Source of the DNA: JABMPO01 sp964539785
GTDB lineage: Bacteria > Fidelibacterota > Marinisomatia > Marinisomatales > TCS56
Direction of reading: 5' to 3'
Assembly (NCBI GenBank): GCA_964539785.1
Contig: CAZIJQ010000001.1
Span: forward strand, 1 to 64,000
Length of the DNA stretch: 64,000 nucleotides
A model generated the notes under the pieces. The model was given only the letters and a program-made list of their open reading frames with translations, was not told where the DNA came from and searched no databases. Position 1 is the first letter of the stretch. The number at the start of each line of letters is the position of its first letter. Shown in pieces: positions 44,702 through 53,885 of the stretch. A program made the position numbers and the translations under genes.

Positions 44702-44837
44702 GCTAAGAAAAAGCGGAATAACCGCATAGGCATTGTGAAAGGCAATGCCGAATCCCCAGGATGCTTCGTGAACGCAATTCAGCGCCAGGTTGCGCTTGTT
44801 GTTAGATGTCAGAAAATCAGGAATGTTAATTATCCGT

Positions 44838-45752
44838 TTATTTGCGTTTCAGTCGCGATATTTTAATGATTGCCACTAGCAGCACAACCGCACTGGTAAA
44901 TTGAACGGCAGTCAGGGTACTGTCGTTAATCAGATAATCAAAAATTATTGCCGAGGCGGGAAAGCACAGTTCGCAAATTGTGGCAATTGAGGCGCGAATT
45001 CGCTTTAAACCGAAATAGTACAAGAAGATGGCACCCGACCCGGTCGTAAAAGCGATTATCAGGAATATGATCCAGTTGGTTGGCGTGACAGCGCTGAAGT
45101 GATTCAAATTGCCGGATAGAGTTAAGAATACCAGCATTATAATACTGGTAATTCCAAAGCGGTAAAATGTTGCCGTTGTAAAATTATAGGTAATTAAAAT
45201 TTTACGCCCAAGAACTGTAGCGCTGCCGAAAGAAGCGGCTGCAATTATAGCCCAGACGGCCGCTTGTGCTGTGTTTGCTCCAGCTTGAAGGTTCGGCAGG
45301 GAGAAGCCAAAAGTGAGAAAATAACCGGCTATAATTGCTACGGCAGCCCAGACAACAAACCGATAACGAATTTTCTCCTTCAACAGAATTGCAGCCAGGA
45401 AAATAGCAAATACCGGTTGCAGCTTCTGAAGCAGCACCACAACGGTAAGATGCTGAAAATTGACCAGGAATAGAGCCTTGACTATTGCCAGAGTGCCCAG
45501 CGCCCCGCCAAAGAAGGCAACTAATCCAAAAATAATCCAATCACCGGGAGGAATCCTGGACAGATTGGCATATTCCCGGAAAAGAATCGGTTGCATCAGC
45601 ACGAACGGTATCAGGTGCAACAGCAGCACAACAAAACCGGTATTTAAATTATATAACCGTGGTGTCAGCACAACGCCATCCAAACCCCATAAAACAGCCG
45701 CTATGCAGACAGCGCCGGCGCCAATTAGTTTTGTTTTTTCAGGAACAGCCAT
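44838..45752 (-). CDS. EamA/DMT-family transporter
   Basis: A 304-aa drug/metabolite-type transporter with ten predicted helices in two EamA halves: the first from about 10-140 with VLLQKLQPVFAIFLAAILLKEKI, the second from about 155-300 with SIATICELCFPASAIIFDYLI. These loops are typical of the family. Substrate unknown; amino acids, nucleotides and drugs are all possible. It lies directly upstream of the MFS gene, so the two may be co-expressed. Confidence 0.87.
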   Translation of the reverse strand: MAVPEKTKLIGAGAVCIAAVLWGLDGVVLTPRLYNLNTGFVVLLLHLIPFVLMQPILFREYANLSRIPPGDWIIFGLVAFFGGALGTLAIVKALFLVNFQHLTVVVLLQKLQPVFAIFLAAILLKEKIRYRFVVWAAVAIIAGYFLTFGFSLPNLQAGANTAQAAVWAIIAAASFGSATVLGRKILITYNFTTATFYRFGITSIIMLVFLTLSGNLNHFSAVTPTNWIIFLIIAFTTGSGAIFLYYFGLKRIRASIATICELCFPASAIIFDYLINDSTLTAVQFTSAVVLLVAIIKISRLKRK

Positions 45753-45869
45753 AATTTGAAAGCTTTCAGGTTAATTTTTCATTTAATTAAAGCGGAAAAT
45801 TACAATCACCAGCCGCTATAAAACAGAACCGGTGGGTTCATAAAGTCAATTTGTTATATATTTCTGACC

Positions 45870-47222
45870 ATGAACACAGCATTAAAGCGTACTCTGGGAA
45901 TGTGGGATCTGGTTTTTATGAATATTGTGGCCATAATCGGACTGCGCTGGCTATTGACTGCCGCCCGCACCGGTTACAGCAGTTTGATATTATGGACATT
46001 AGCCCTGTTAGTCTTTTTTATCCCGCAAGGGTACGCAATTTATAGTTTGTCTAAAAAGTTTCCCCAGGAAGGTGGTATTTATGTCTGGGCGCGGGAAATT
46101 TTTGGACCTCACCATGGATTTATTGCCGGTTGGTGTTACTGGATCAACAATCTGATTTATTATCCGGCCTTGTTGATGTTTCTGGCTGGTAATGCCCTGT
46201 TTATTTTTGGCAGCAGCTACGTTCATTTGGCAGATAGTAAACTATACATAGCCTTGTTTTCGTTAATTATGTTGTGGTTGGTAATTATCATTAATATCCG
46301 TGGTATGTCACTGGGTAAGTGGATTCACAATTTTGGCGGTATCGGCGTGTGGATTCCAATTGGACTATTAATCGTTCTGGCTTTCGCCTACTTGCTCCGG
46401 GAGGGTCCGGCGGAGCCCTTCCGGATAGCTGATCTGCTGCCGGATTTGGGAAAAACAGCAACCTGGTCATTCTGGGCAACCATGTGTTTCGGATTTGCCG
46501 GACTGGAGCTGATGTCGCTGTTAGGCGACGAGATCAAGAATCCGCTGAAAAATATTCCACGGGCGATCGTGATTTCAGGGGTGGCGATTACAGCCGTTTA
46601 CATCCTGGGCACATTCTCCTTGTTGGTTGCCATGCCAAAAGATGAAATTGGATTGTTGGCCGGTATAGTTCAGTCGATTGGAGCTCTGGGGCAGCATTTC
46701 AACCTGGCCTGGGTTGGTATCGTGGCCGCCCTGTTTATCACTTTATCTGGAGTAGGTGGTGTCAGCGCCTGGATTGCCGGGGTTGCCCGGGTACCTTTTG
46801 TAATCGGCCTGGATCGCTATCTACCATCAGCGCTGGGGAAATTACATCCCCGCTGGAAGACACCCCACATCTCATTACTGGTACAGGGTGGGCTGACAAC
46901 ATTGTTTATCATATTCAGCGTAGCCGGATCTACCATTGAAGAGGCCTATTTGATTTTGCTGGACGCGGAAATCGTACTCTATTTTATTCCTTACCTGTAC
47001 ATGTTTGCTGCTGCGTACAAATTAAACCACGATGACTGGCGCGGAAGATTGTCGGGTATCTTAGGTTTTACAGCTACTGCACTGGCAATGATATTTGCGT
47101 TTATTCCACCGGAAGGTGTTAACGCGCTCATATTTGAGGCTAAGATGCTGGCGGTTACAATCGGCTTTGTGGGTGTGGGCTTATTTATATATTGGCGACG
47201 AAAGCCCTCTAACGTCAATTGA
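45870..47222 (+). CDS. APC-family amino acid permease
   Basis: A 450-aa, twelve-helix permease of the amino acid-polyamine-organocation superfamily. Visible features: helix 1 begins GMWDLVFMNIVAIIGLRW, with an unwound-helix-like stretch, then FPQEGGIYVWAREIFGPHHGFIAGWCYW, and CFGFAGLELMSLLGDEIKNPLKNIPRA in the middle. It most resembles the glutamate/GABA-antiporter and YjeM-type group. A gamma-glutamyl ligase/hydrolase operon is elsewhere in the window, but there is no direct link to this permease. Confidence 0.87.
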   Translation: MNTALKRTLGMWDLVFMNIVAIIGLRWLLTAARTGYSSLILWTLALLVFFIPQGYAIYSLSKKFPQEGGIYVWAREIFGPHHGFIAGWCYWINNLIYYPALLMFLAGNALFIFGSSYVHLADSKLYIALFSLIMLWLVIIINIRGMSLGKWIHNFGGIGVWIPIGLLIVLAFAYLLREGPAEPFRIADLLPDLGKTATWSFWATMCFGFAGLELMSLLGDEIKNPLKNIPRAIVISGVAITAVYILGTFSLLVAMPKDEIGLLAGIVQSIGALGQHFNLAWVGIVAALFITLSGVGGVSAWIAGVARVPFVIGLDRYLPSALGKLHPRWKTPHISLLVQGGLTTLFIIFSVAGSTIEEAYLILLDAEIVLYFIPYLYMFAAAYKLNHDDWRGRLSGILGFTATALAMIFAFIPPEGVNALIFEAKMLAVTIGFVGVGLFIYWRRKPSNVN

Positions 47223-47234
47223 CAATCGAAGGAA

Positions 47235-47757
47235 TTAGTTACGCCGATTTTTTCGGGGTTTTCTCTTAGACTCGGTATCAGATTTATCCAGCAGCTTTTG
47301 CAATTTATCTTTATCGCCAGCATCCATATTCAGATTATCAAAATTGATATCTTCCACTTTAAAATCATCACCCAACTGTTTTTGCAATTCTTTCAACATG
47401 GCACTTTCATCTGATCCCATAAATTGTTGAAACATGTTAATCTGGGCCGGATCAATATTCCCCGTGGAAAGCTTGTTGAATGTACCAGCGGTTGGAAAAG
47501 CATCCTGAATTTTAGTGGCGAAATTGTCAGAGCCAGGGATCAGTTTGGCAATCGAATTATAAACCTGAGGTGCAAATCCCTGGAGATTTTTATAGATGGC
47601 CGAATTGTGTTTAGTTTCTTTTACAAATGATATACTGTCGGGGAGAAACATGAACAGCGGTAAAAAGGCGCTGATAACTAAAGCACCTTTTATGGAACCT
47701 AAAAGCAAACACCCCTATTACGGCCAGGGCGGCAATATCAAAAACTGTTAGATTCAT
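47235..47757 (-). CDS. Small membrane protein, apparently frameshifted (CvpA-like start)
   Basis: The continuous frame (TTG 47708 to 47235, 157 aa) begins mid-helix with LLGSIKGALVISAFLPLF. Upstream in another frame, ATG 47757 starts MNLTVFDIAALAVIGVFAF, an ideal first helix, and a single-base shift near 47700 joins them as ...VFAFGSIKGALVIS. That arrangement resembles the start of CvpA-family proteins, though only two helices follow and the remainder is a charged, helical cytoplasmic or periplasmic region ending in a Lys/Arg tail. It could be a sequencing error, a decayed gene or a frameshift. Function unknown. Confidence 0.55.
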
Positions 47758-47837
47758 AGCAGGTCCATTGTTTTTATTAAATTACTATCGGGCGAGGAGA
47801 CATTAAACGATTATTTTTTCAGCTGATTTTGGATTGA

Positions 47838-49025
47838 CTAAATTATTATTTGATTAATAAAGGCAGCAACGGCAATCACTCCGCATGCACCACGAATAAA
47901 GGTCCGACGTTTAAGATAATTTTGTTTTTCAGACAGAATTTTTTCAATTTCATTCCAATTCATGTCCAAGGTTATCTCGTCGCCAGCCTGGACAAATACT
48001 TTTTTTGTCCCCGTTTCGATTGCTTTAATATCAAAAGCTAAGGTTTTTGCAGTAGAGCTAGACATCATAACGGAAATTATTCCCCAATTAGCGGCATTTT
48101 TCTGAACTTCCACCTCATATAGACGATTTGTTTTCAGGCGATATTCAGGTGAATAGAAGCTGATTTCATGGGTGCCTGGAAACAATTGAATCGGCTCAGT
48201 CATGGGAGTTTTACTGGCCAGGCCTCCATTGATGTAGATTTCCAAGTTAGACTGATCGCAATTGATAGTCATTTGACCCAACACAGGACTATTATTTGTA
48301 CCAGCTACAGGGACTAAATTGGCTTCTACAATATTGGTTTCATTTTGATTTATCAAGATGGACTGTACCCAGTTACTGTATCCGGCCTGGGACACACGGA
48401 CGCCCATTTTTTCCAAGGCGGTGTTTATTTTAAGGGGAGTATTACCGGAAAAAATTTCGTCAAGATATACTTTTGCTCCGGCCGGGTTACTGGTAACATA
48501 CAGAACAGTTTCTTTTTCATTAGCTAAGCTGCCAGTAGTGACACGGGTGGTTAATTCCCTAATGAGCCGTGGAAGCTCTTCCAATTTGCCGACATAGTCA
48601 ATCGATTCCAATACCTCGATTTCTCCTGTGGTAATATCGGTAATCTGTAAGTCGACGATGAACAGCTCACCGAGTTTACTGATACTGCCGGACAGGATTT
48701 TCTGAACGCCCAAGAGGCGTCCTACTTCAACGACGCATTCCGTGGTGGTACACCCGCTCTGCTGCAGACCCTGTTCTGACAGGATGTCATCCATCAGGTT
48801 GCGCTCGACCACGCGGAACAGTTTGGATTTGATTAATTCCTTGCGCACCACATTGGCCAGGGTCTGGACTGCAGGGGCTTCGACACCGGCGGCTTCAAAT
48901 TCAAGGACAGCGATAGTGAGGGCTGGTTGTTGTGCGGATGAAATTGATAATAGTAATAATGGCAACCACAGCAGCAGTCTTAATTTGGTTCCGAGGTGGT
49001 TTGTATTTGGTCGATTGTCAGACAT
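47838..49025 (-). CDS. CsgG/LpoB-like and PEGA-domain envelope protein
   Basis: A signal peptide (LLLWLPLLLLSISSAQ) is followed by a CsgG-type N-domain (about 30-165): IAVLEFEAAGVE, LIKSKLFRVVERNLMDDIL, a CTTTECVVEVGRLLGVQKILSGS core with two cysteines, and ITDITTGEIEV. A PEGA domain (about 170-240; VTSNPAGAKVYLDEIFSGNTPL) and a second PEGA-like segment follow. Near the C-terminus is a hydrophobic stretch (about 375-395). It probably sits at the outer membrane or cell wall. It is just downstream of the large T9SS beta-helix gene on the same strand, but direct involvement in export is unproved. Confidence 0.8.
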   Translation of the reverse strand: MSDNRPNTNHLGTKLRLLLWLPLLLLSISSAQQPALTIAVLEFEAAGVEAPAVQTLANVVRKELIKSKLFRVVERNLMDDILSEQGLQQSGCTTTECVVEVGRLLGVQKILSGSISKLGELFIVDLQITDITTGEIEVLESIDYVGKLEELPRLIRELTTRVTTGSLANEKETVLYVTSNPAGAKVYLDEIFSGNTPLKINTALEKMGVRVSQAGYSNWVQSILINQNETNIVEANLVPVAGTNNSPVLGQMTINCDQSNLEIYINGGLASKTPMTEPIQLFPGTHEISFYSPEYRLKTNRLYEVEVQKNAANWGIISVMMSSSTAKTLAFDIKAIETGTKKVFVQAGDEITLDMNWNEIEKILSEKQNYLKRRTFIRGACGVIAVAAFINQIII

Positions 49026-49078
49026 CTTTATACTAGTTTAAACGAGTATGTGCCAATTTTAGAGGCCATATTAGGGCT

Positions 49079-52000
49079 TTATTTCAACACCATTAGTTTT
49101 CGGGTTATCGTTTGATCACCGGCTTGCAAACGATAAAAATATATTCCGCTGGCAACAGCGGTAGCAGCCCAGTTGACTTCCCAGACCCCCGGCCCCCGAA
49201 TATCATCCGTTAAAACGGCCACTTCCCGGCCCATTACATCATAGATGGTCAATCGCACACCGGTTCGTCCCGGCAGCTCATAACGGATAGTCGTTACCGG
49301 ATTGAAAGGATTGGGGTAGTTCTGGTGCAGGGTGAGCGATTGCGGTAACAGGCCCTGGCCTGCATCAATTTCTACAAATGCTGATTCTATGGCACCCATA
49401 TCGGGATTATAGCTATAATAATTTTCCGGCGGCAAATTTATGAGGGTGTCGAGGTACCAAGCATAGAAAGCTGTCCCGGCATCTATGCAGGGTGAAATGT
49501 CTTGTAGCTGATAATTGGAAGCGCCGGGATTGAAGAAATAGGGGTTCGCCATAATATTGCCATCTAATTCAATGACGCTGTTGTTATTGGATTGAATAGC
49601 ACCTGCACCACCCATAATATCATTATAAGCTAGAATCAAGACACTGGTTGGCAAAGTTTCTGAGAATCTGATTTCCTGGGGACCATCATGCCATAAAATA
49701 GAATTAACTACTGTCAGATTTGATGAAACGACATAAATACCACCACCATTTTCCGTGGCTGAATTTTCACTGATGGTAACATTCTGCAAGCGCAGATCAG
49801 AATCGAGACAATAAATACCACCACCCGCATTATTAGAATTACGAGCCCTGTTCTCGACAATCAGCGTGTTTGACAGGGTGGAGTTGGTGGACTGGAAGTA
49901 TAACCCGCCCCCCATACGACCCTGATTGCCCCGCAGTGTCAGATTGTTGATTGTTACATCCGAATATAATGCTGCCAGCCCACCACCGTAATTGGTCGCC
50001 TGACAATCAGTAATCGTGATATTAGATAATACCGGATTGGAGTAATTGCTGGAAATACCACCACCCTGCGAGGCCAACCCACCGGTGATGGTCAGGTTCT
50101 CGATGGTATTATCAACTGAAATATCGCATATCAGGGCTGATCCCTGTTGTTCCGGGTCTAAGATCACACCAGGTTCGGACTCACCTGTCAGGCTAATATA
50201 ACTGTTAAGATGAATGGGGAATTGCTCACCGGTAGCAGAAGGGCTGTAATAACCATCGGCCAGGAAAATTTTATGCGGTGATTGATAGCCGGCCAGTAAT
50301 TTGGCAATTGCAAACGAAATTGTCCGGAGTGGCTCATCCGGGGTGAGACCGCTGCTGGTATTAGCGCCCTGTGGGCTTACATAAAGATCAGCCTGGACCT
50401 GGTACACAATCGCGTTGAGAATATTAAAATTAAATTGATTGCTTGGGTAGGCGTGGTAATTAGCCGGCAGCAGGACGGTAAATGTATCAACAATTACCGC
50501 AATGGGAAAAAAGTTGGTGCTAGCCACATCATTGCCCAATGAGCCAGAAAGATTACTGTGAATATTGCAGCGGTTAGTATAATCCATAACCGGGTTGGCA
50601 TAAAAGGCACAGTACATTCCACCACCCTGATGGACAGCGTTGTTTTCGACAATGGATACATTTGCTAACTGCGGATTGGAAAAAGTAGTCATGAAAAGTC
50701 CGCCGCCATTACCACTGGCATAATTATCACGGATTGATATATTAGTAAGAACCGGGCTTGATTCGGTACAGTAAATACCACCGCCATCTACTGCCTGATT
50801 GCCAGTTATTGACAGATTTGTGAATTCCGGGTCAGACTGGTTACAATAAATACCGCCGCCGTATTCAGCGGCACCGTTGATAATTGTACAATTGGATAAT
50901 GAATTTCCCCGGCTCTGATTAAATACAAATGAGCTCGTCTGATTTTCACCATCGATGATAACCCCACCAGTAGTTTCACCAGCTAGCCCGATATAATCGT
51001 CTAGTTCGATTGGGAAGTATTCGCCGGTAATAGCCCTGCTGTAAATCCCGTTGGCTAAGTGAATTATCTGAGGATTAGCACTATCTGCCAGCATAATGGA
51101 CTGGGCAAACAAAATTGTTTTAAGCGGCTCAGCGGCAGATATTCCACTGTTAGCATTATTTCCATCGGGGCTGATATACAAATCGTCCTGTACTTGCTGT
51201 ACTTTGCCGTTAAGAATATCAAAACTGAATAGATCGTGAGGTATAACATGGTAAAGTCCGGGATCTACAACGGTAAATGTATCCAAAATAACCGGGAAGA
51301 TGGATGAATTGTCAACTGTGATATCGTTGCCAATCGGAAGAGAAGTATTAAAGTAAATACTCGAGCGGTTATTATTATTGAGGTAAAGGGAAGAGTTGTT
51401 GTTACAGCAGATACCACCACCCCGGTTGCCGGCCGAATTATCGGACACGATTGTACCGGAAAGACCCGCATGGGAATAATCAGTACAATAAATACCACCA
51501 CCATTATTAACGGCCGAATTGCCATTAATAGTGGTATTAATAAAATGTGGCTGAGAAATGCTGACGATATAAACCCCACCGCCATCGTTTTGAGCGCTAT
51601 TGTTTAATATCTCAAACTGATCAAGGGTGGGGTCGGATTGAAAACAAAACAACCCACCGCCATTATTAGCCTGGTTATTGATTAGGCTGGTTCCGGTCAT
51701 TTGAACCGCGGAATTGGCAATCAGCAACCCACCCCCGCCGTGACCGGCCTGATTATCAGCTATCATCAATTCCTGAGATTGAAATTGCGACCATGCGCAA
51801 AAAATTCCACCGCCCATGTTTAAGGCATTGTTTAATACAACCGCTAAATCCGATAATGCTGGAGAAGAATGGAATAACATCATTCCCCCACCAACCGCAG
51901 CGTTGTTTCCGGATATTGATACATTCTCAATTATGGGATCCGAGAAACGGCAGGCAATACCCCCTCCCTGCGCCCCCACATTGCCAGTAATATTCAAATA

Positions 52001-52447
52001 CGCTAGGCGGGGACTGGAAGCTGTATCACAGATTATGCCCCCGGCCGAGAATCCGGGATAGGCAATCTGACCGAGACCATTTGTGATGGTAAGACCAACC
52101 AGAGCAGCGGTTGTGTCTTCGCCACTGTTAAATGTGACTGTAGTACCATTGCTGTTCCCGTCAAGGATTGTCTGACTGATATAAGTGGTGTCGCCGGTAG
52201 TGAGAAAGAGGCTGCCCACCACAATATTATTTCCATTAAAATTTAGATTTTCCTGATATACCCCGGGATGCATTAATATAGTATCTCCGGGAGTGGCGGC
52301 GTCAATCCAATTTTGAATTAAGCTACCATCTGCCGGTATGTTGATTATGGCGGCCGGGAGCCGAAAAATGGATAACAGCAACAAGACAAAATAGAAATAT
52401 TGTCTATTTGAGCAATAGAATCTTTCTGGTCTGAGTGAACTTTGCAT
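49079..52447 (-). CDS. Giant right-handed beta-helix protein with T9SS sorting domain
   Basis: A 1122-aa surface or secreted cargo protein. After a signal peptide (about 17-35) come three right-handed beta-helix modules full of GGGIYC/GGGLF-type rungs. They are separated by two repeated linkers containing DLYISPDGNNANSG (near 420) and DLYVSPQGANTSSG (near 686), both DUF1565-like starts. The C-terminus is a T9SS type A domain: NYPNPFNPVTTIRYELP, then SGIYFYRLQAGDQTITRKL. Such folds bind or cleave polysaccharides or act as adhesins; no catalytic residues are evident. The first ~14 codons overlap, in another frame, an orphan sorting-domain fragment. Confidence 0.9.
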   Translation of the reverse strand: MQSSLRPERFYCSNRQYFYFVLLLLSIFRLPAAIINIPADGSLIQNWIDAATPGDTILMHPGVYQENLNFNGNNIVVGSLFLTTGDTTYISQTILDGNSNGTTVTFNSGEDTTAALVGLTITNGLGQIAYPGFSAGGIICDTASSPRLAYLNITGNVGAQGGGIACRFSDPIIENVSISGNNAAVGGGMMLFHSSPALSDLAVVLNNALNMGGGIFCAWSQFQSQELMIADNQAGHGGGGLLIANSAVQMTGTSLINNQANNGGGLFCFQSDPTLDQFEILNNSAQNDGGGVYIVSISQPHFINTTINGNSAVNNGGGIYCTDYSHAGLSGTIVSDNSAGNRGGGICCNNNSSLYLNNNNRSSIYFNTSLPIGNDITVDNSSIFPVILDTFTVVDPGLYHVIPHDLFSFDILNGKVQQVQDDLYISPDGNNANSGISAAEPLKTILFAQSIMLADSANPQIIHLANGIYSRAITGEYFPIELDDYIGLAGETTGGVIIDGENQTSSFVFNQSRGNSLSNCTIINGAAEYGGGIYCNQSDPEFTNLSITGNQAVDGGGIYCTESSPVLTNISIRDNYASGNGGGLFMTTFSNPQLANVSIVENNAVHQGGGMYCAFYANPVMDYTNRCNIHSNLSGSLGNDVASTNFFPIAVIVDTFTVLLPANYHAYPSNQFNFNILNAIVYQVQADLYVSPQGANTSSGLTPDEPLRTISFAIAKLLAGYQSPHKIFLADGYYSPSATGEQFPIHLNSYISLTGESEPGVILDPEQQGSALICDISVDNTIENLTITGGLASQGGGISSNYSNPVLSNITITDCQATNYGGGLAALYSDVTINNLTLRGNQGRMGGGLYFQSTNSTLSNTLIVENRARNSNNAGGGIYCLDSDLRLQNVTISENSATENGGGIYVVSSNLTVVNSILWHDGPQEIRFSETLPTSVLILAYNDIMGGAGAIQSNNNSVIELDGNIMANPYFFNPGASNYQLQDISPCIDAGTAFYAWYLDTLINLPPENYYSYNPDMGAIESAFVEIDAGQGLLPQSLTLHQNYPNPFNPVTTIRYELPGRTGVRLTIYDVMGREVAVLTDDIRGPGVWEVNWAATAVASGIYFYRLQAGDQTITRKLMVLK

Positions 52448-52541
52448 GGCTTAATCGGACAAAATATATTCCACTTGATAGATGCGATGCATCCCATTTT
52501 ATTTTATGTTGTCCGGCAGCAGCAGGCTGATTTAGTCTCCA
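52404..52541 (-). pseudogene. Orphan T9SS sorting-domain fragment
   Basis: A 45-codon open stretch with no start, bounded upstream by TAA and ending in TAG. It reads ...KIKWDASHLSSGIYF, then VRLSHAKFTQTRKILLLK, an unmistakable last part of a T9SS C-terminal domain. The rest of the parent gene is gone. It overlaps the first codons of the beta-helix gene in a different frame, so that gene's start was formed over the remnant of an older cargo gene. Confidence 0.8.
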
Positions 52542-52646
52542 TTATTTAATTTATATTTATACACAGCTGATCCATCGCTAATAAAAAAATCAGAAGAAAA
52601 ACACAAATTTTAACGGTTGTTCGTTGATTAATTGACGTTACAATGA

Positions 52647-53825
52647 TCACTTCAACACCACCAGTTTTCGGGTAATCGCTTGACCTCCGGTTTGCAGGCG
52701 ATAAAAATAAATCCCGCTGGCGGTATTTGTAGCATCCCATTTCACTGATTTGAATCCAGCATCCTGAGTTTCTGATACCAGCGTGGTTATCTCCCTACCC
52801 AGCAGGTCAAAGATCGTAATCTGGACATCTGATCGCTGGGGTAGTTCATAGTTGATCGTGGTCGTTGGGTTGAATGGATTGGGGTGATTTTGATGTATCT
52901 GTACAGCGGTAGGCAGTGAAAATTCTGATTCCACATCAACAGCTGTATATTCAATAGCTAGTTCAAAATTGAAAACCCAATGGCGAATGTGCCAGCCAGC
53001 ACTGCCAGAGGGACCCCCACAAACGCCATAGAATTTCAAACCCACCCAGGGATCGTTCAATCCCAACGAATCTGCATCGGCATACCAGAAAGCAGGTGAA
53101 TCATCACCTGTTCCAGCACCAGAGAAAAAAACCAGAATACCTATCCATGTACCTTGTACTACAATTGGTTCGGTGCCATAATCTGCAGTGGCGATCCAGT
53201 TATCAAGGATTTCGGTGTCATCAGCCGGATTATTACTAGGATTAAGCGTTGGGGCAATGAAACCATCGGGCCAGATCAGCCCCTGTAAAGGTAAAACCGT
53301 GTATCCAGGGCTATCTACCGGCTCACCTAAGGGATCGACAGCATAATCAGCAACAGACGATACACCAATGGAACATTCAGGGGCTGTTCCTGGTGGAGTG
53401 TAAACGTATCCATCAAAGAACATAGCTCCTGATTCAGGTATCATATCGTAACCACCAATCCATCCCTGCCCATCAACTGTGGTCTGTGGATAGCGAATCG
53501 GATCTTCATTAGCATCAAGGCCATGAGGATAGGCCAATTCATAAAGCCCGACTGTCAGCTCCGGATCACCAGTACTCCATAGAGCTATCGGGACATTTAC
53601 ACCCTTGATAATACCGTCAGCAGGCATTTGGAATGCAACGATCATTGCATCACCAGGATTTTGAATGAAAGCCGAATTCCAAGTGTTTGAATGTGACAAG
53701 GTATCGGCCACATCACGATGATTGAAGGCCTTTATTCTTGTAACCTGGTTACCTGACCGGATATCAGGATCGATTACCTGGGCTGACGAAAAGGATAATA
53801 CCAGTAGTGTTATTAACCGTTTCAC
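52647..53825 (-). CDS. T9SS-exported protein, unknown N-terminal domain
   Basis: A 392-aa secreted protein. It starts at GTG with a short signal peptide (MKRLITLLVLSFSSAQ). The mature part has two related features: an N-terminal jelly-roll-like region with VADTLSHSNTWNSAFIQNPGDAMIVAF and a stretch from GWIGGYDMIP to GWHIRHWVFNFEL. The last ~80 residues are the T9SS domain (HPNPFNPTTTINYELP ... SGIYFYRLQTGGQAITRKLVVLK). It is an intact paralogue of the broken gene at 55.6-58.0 kb. The DUF1670 element lies immediately upstream, so its own promoter may have been displaced. Function unknown. Confidence 0.85.
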   Translation of the reverse strand: MKRLITLLVLSFSSAQVIDPDIRSGNQVTRIKAFNHRDVADTLSHSNTWNSAFIQNPGDAMIVAFQMPADGIIKGVNVPIALWSTGDPELTVGLYELAYPHGLDANEDPIRYPQTTVDGQGWIGGYDMIPESGAMFFDGYVYTPPGTAPECSIGVSSVADYAVDPLGEPVDSPGYTVLPLQGLIWPDGFIAPTLNPSNNPADDTEILDNWIATADYGTEPIVVQGTWIGILVFFSGAGTGDDSPAFWYADADSLGLNDPWVGLKFYGVCGGPSGSAGWHIRHWVFNFELAIEYTAVDVESEFSLPTAVQIHQNHPNPFNPTTTINYELPQRSDVQITIFDLLGREITTLVSETQDAGFKSVKWDATNTASGIYFYRLQTGGQAITRKLVVLK

Positions 53826-53885
53826 TTTCTATTAGGAAGTATTTCCGGTTAGTTTTTTTCAAGTTAAGGAAGCTAGTTTTCATTT

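Noticed and set aside
49079..52447. Repeated GGGIYC coding units as a CRISPR or tandem DNA repeat
   Set aside because: The repetition is at protein level (beta-helix rungs); spacing and DNA sequence vary.
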